This document shows positions 60,520 to 64,000 of a stretch of 64,000 nt of DNA, piece by piece. The position numbers and the translations under genes were made by a program. The stretch's first letter is position 1. Each line of letters starts with the position of its first letter. The notes below the pieces were generated by a model. That model searched no databases. It was not told where the DNA came from and saw only the letters and a program-made list of their open reading frames with translations. This DNA is from Phorcus lineatus (lineage: Eukaryota > Mollusca > Gastropoda > Trochida > Trochidae): NCBI GenBank assembly GCA_921293015.1, contig OV121092.1:31999764-32063763 (forward strand). The letters are read 5' to 3'.

Positions 60520-62890
60520 AAGGGCGGGTCACTTCATTTCACTTAACAACAAACAGTGTGACTTTTTTATGAGGCTTGTCAAGTACGCCTATTCCTTAGT
60601 GTCAAGCTTACATAAGGTTTGACCAGTGGTCAACAATGATAATTCAAAAAGCCGTCACACTATGTCTTCATGATTTAAGGTGATATCCCTATTACGCCAA
60701 TACTCATAGTATGTGCGTAATTTGTTAATTCGTTCTTGGCCTGTTATTCTTGCTTTGAAATTCACAGTTAAATGAGCATTCTTTCTAAATTTAAAATTTT
60801 GAAGAAGAGTCACTTGATATCAATATTTAGTTAACGGTCATCGGAATACCTTTCACATTATTAAAAACAAAATATGCTCAAAATGGTAAGCTGGACATCT
60901 CTTATTTTGGTGACCTTGAATATATATGCGTGTCAAAAAGCTACTTACAAATTTAAAGCTACACTCATAAACGATTTGAGACATTACAAAATGCAAACCA
61001 AAAGTAAGTTTAGATATGTAATCAATTTATTTCCGACAAACTATTGCTTACTTACTTCATAATTTTCACAAAATGTCTAAGACAAAGTATTTTTAAGGAA
61101 TACTTGCAACACATTTACAACTGGCAATTTCCAGATGTTTCTACCTGGCAGGTAGAAATGTGCTTTCATGAAAGATTACACTCATCATGCGTAGTATCGT
61201 TCCCTTGACATGAAAGTACTCCTCCTTACAGAAAATAGGACAAAGTAATTAATTTGCCTTCAGCTAAGGATTTGTGTGAATACATCATTCCTGGGACTTG
61301 TAGCAGAGGAATTGTACATAGTTGGTAGATGTTTACACGTTCATGTGTGTACCTTCATTTAGTCCGTATGCTTTGACACATTGGTACTAAGTGAAGCAGA
61401 TTGGTCCCATTTATCAAACATTTGACAGCCAAGGTCTGAAAGCTCTCCTTTGTGGTGTATGTGTATATTGTGGACAATATGAAAATGTTATTATGAATAC
61501 TCATAAACCATCGTGTATATAAAAACACTGCCATAATACAGAATTGAATTATGTATCATAATTCTGATCTAACGGAATAATAAACGACTCATCGATGTTC
61601 ACATCGAATAAGTTTACAATTTATCAAATCTGAGAATTGAGAAGAGGCATATATAAAGTGATAAATCCATGATGGGTAAAATTATCAAGGGCTTAATAAT
61701 ATCCCTCTTTATTTTCATCGCTATTGTGAACAGGTTTAAAGCATTCTGGCACGTTTTTTAGGGAAATAAGGTGGCCTTACGAAAATCTATTTGCAAAAAT
61801 ATTTTCCCTAATTAATTAAAGGAGTTCATAAACGAACATAGTTAGTTTGGTAAACCTATGCAAATCTAGTTCCCCTATTAATTGAATGAATTGAAAGGTG
61901 TTCACACTAAAATGGCCCATTGCAGTTTCGTTTGACAATTTCTTCTACTACGGATAATCGGGTTGGATAATTAGATGTTTGACACTTTGAAGAGAGATAA
62001 TTGTTCCACGTAGTAATGTTCTATGGTGTAAAACATTTGACGTTTGGGATAAATGTATCCAAATTTGTAAGCTTAAGCCGACATTTCAGGTACTTCACAA
62101 CATAGACTTGAAGCAGTTATACCTTGAGTTTCTGTTTACAAACGTAATAAACTAAGCATAGATATCTGAAGCCAATCAGAGTAAGGCGTTTGGTAGAGTA
62201 GACAGATTTGATATAAACCTCTTTTCATATCCAGTCTATCGACTCTACAAAGGAGGAAAACCGGTGCATTTTATCATGAAAAAGGAAATACATCACGAGT
62301 CGTCCTTCCAAATGTTTTGATAAACTTTTGAAGTTATGTAACTGGAGATATCGTGATGAAGATTGCTTTTAAGTGTCTATATTCTTAACCGACTGTTTTC
62401 TAATTACTCTTACTGTTATTTCAAGATTAAACAGTTTCTAAGGATTGTTCACAACCGTAATTTATAGGGAAAAAAACATGAAAAATACATTAGGACACAT
62501 TTTAGGCCTCATTTATCTCCTGGTATTTTGATAATTCTTGAAGGTCAAATTCAGAGCAAATCGTTAATTTTGTTGAATAGCATTACAACTTACTTACAAA
62601 TGCTTTTTTTTTATTGTTTTGCAATTTATTTCATGTTAAATGTGTTAACAATAAATCAAAAAAAATATTAGAAGAAAAGTTTCTGAGGATCATATATAAA
62701 CTGTTATTTGAATAATAATTTAAATGTGAAAAAATAAACTGTTATTTCTGAATGATAGGCAGCAAATTCTACAAATTCAATACAATTTAGGGAAAGCTCT
62801 GAGTAGCTGTACTTAACTTGGTATGGTCGTTTAAGAAATCCCTGTGATTCCTTTATTTCCTTGTAAAATGGTGCAAAAGTGCCTCTTATC
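60520..62890. other. No supported gene
   Basis: AT-rich. No family exon on either strand; short open frames are unsupported. Confidence 0.5.
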
Positions 62891-62896
62891 ATAAAT

Positions 62897-63050
62897 AGAT
62901 AATACTAATCGACATTCCGTTTAATAACAATTTTGTGAAAAGAGTTAGTTGTTTGGCATTTTACGAGCGAAAGCGAGATAGCTACCAAAACCATTCACGA
63001 GTTTAAGGAAAATATAATTAAACGGGACTGAGTTTAGTATTTTATCTATT
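62897..63050. mobile_element. Short complete MITE-like element
   Basis: AGATAATACTAATCGACATT at the left and GTTTAGTATTTTATCT at the right; the interior GAGCGAAAGCGAG and ACCATTCACGAGTTT match the right half of the 7.1-kb element in inverse orientation. Confidence 0.55.
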
Positions 63051-63537
63051 ACTCGCAGAATTATGTGAAATAAAAAATGTGAAACCGTGTAAAAACATTG
63101 TAGATTTATTAAATTCAATATCTTCAACGGGACTGTAATAAATTTCATTTAGAGATTAATACAAAACCGAGAACATTTATTCAGCTTTTACGTAACCTTC
63201 AAAAGTATTTCTAGTGGAATAATGAAATTTGAACTATTTTTGGTCCATTTTTTATAATCTTTAAGGGGACATTGTGATTGATTTTGTGAAAAATAATTCC
63301 TGATAATTGAATACGACTGTTTAAAAGACCAATTGAAGAAGGCAGGGATCTTAATTTGTCCTTTGTTTCTTTGTTTTCGTGATTAAGAAGAGGTGATTTG
63401 TGAAAAGTGATAACTTGATGACCGAGTGTGTAAATGGCTTTAAAAGCAATCATCGTGTAACAGACAAGGCGCAACATTGTATGAAAAGACCTGTACAGGT
63501 ATATAAGATAAATGTCAATCTCATTAATACAGAACGA

Positions 63538-63690
63538 AACTTGTCCCTCGTACCTTGCTGCGTTTCCTGATTTAACCAGAGCTCTTATGAAGCCTTAGCG
63601 ATACGCATCGCGGCTGGAAAGACAAGAGCAACTTTTATGAAGCCGTGGTCAGTTTGAGACACACAGCGAGGTACGATGGACAAGTTTCGA
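63538..63690. repeat. Inverted repeat with AACTTGTCC ends
   Basis: AACTTGTCCCTCGTACCTTG and its near-complement about 130 bases on (CGAGGTACGATGGACAAGTT); the interior repeats TTATGAAGCC twice. Probably a short mobile-element remnant. The 67-codon minus frame is not a gene. Confidence 0.5.
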
Positions 63691-64000
63691 CCTGATTTCA
63701 ATGGTATTTGTAGCCAAATACTTTTGTTAAAACACATTGCAAATGTCTCTTTAAACAGATGTGTTCTTGCACTAATCCATTGCTGCATTTTTGTCGATAT
63801 CTAGGTTAAAATTAAGTTAAAACATCTTTGAAGCTGACAAAAGTTTTTCATTTTAATTTTTTCTGTCATTTACAATTTGCCATAACATTTTAGGCAAAGG
63901 TAGAAGAACAAGAACATATAATGTTACATGGACAATTGGCTGTCTTTTATATGATATCTGCAAAACTAAAAGTATCATATGACATCCTCGTGAATTTCTG
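63691..64000. other. No supported gene at the right edge
   Basis: Nothing recognised. Confidence 0.45.

Overview
This is AT-rich eukaryotic DNA. It has short coding exons, GT..AG introns, TATA-type promoters, AATAAA signals, LINE and FLYWCH-transposon debris, microsatellites and hairpin repeats, and no bacterial-style operons. The base composition, a SINE-like tail ending in GCGGCGTTAAAC, and the mobile-element types suggest a lophotrochozoan, probably a bivalve mollusc. That placement is an inference.

The window is dominated by one multigene family that I do not recognise. Fourteen members or remnants are present. Each intact member is built the same way: a TATA box, a short non-coding exon 1, a coding exon 2 holding a signal peptide that ends near VQSMYTG, a phase-1 intron splitting a Gly codon, and one last exon. 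The last exon encodes a mature peptide of about 55-60 residues that is rich in Met, Gln, Asn and Arg and nearly free of Cys. It ends in a conserved PPWMFLMDGF-type block. Most long open frames in the window are not genes; the true exons are short and only appear when splice sites are used.

Layout. At 1-5,930 a minus-strand gene (first exons only) lies head-to-head with a plus-strand gene at 3,207-4,209. At 5,934-21,025 and 21,032-33,385 there is a tandem segmental duplication (about 15.1 and 12.4 kb). Each unit carries two divergent gene pairs. In each unit one pair is intact or nearly so (14.4-18.8 kb; 25.6-30.5 kb) and the other is decaying (8.6-12.9 kb; 22.8-24.1 kb). From 35 kb on, four more diverged members all lie on the minus strand (36.2-37.4, 46.2-47.4, 52.0-54.4 and 57.9-60.5 kb). 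The first two of these are themselves duplicated blocks, separated by a roughly 5.3-kb element with very long terminal inverted repeats made of 63-bp units (39.2-44.5 kb). That element carries a nested FLYWCH element and LINE fragments. The last 3.5 kb contain no gene that I can support.

The genes probably act as a battery of small secreted peptides. Between the two duplicated units the mature exons of intact copies differ mostly or only by silent changes, while the signal exons differ mostly by replacement changes. This suggests that the mature peptide is what selection preserves. The function is unknown to me from sequence alone.
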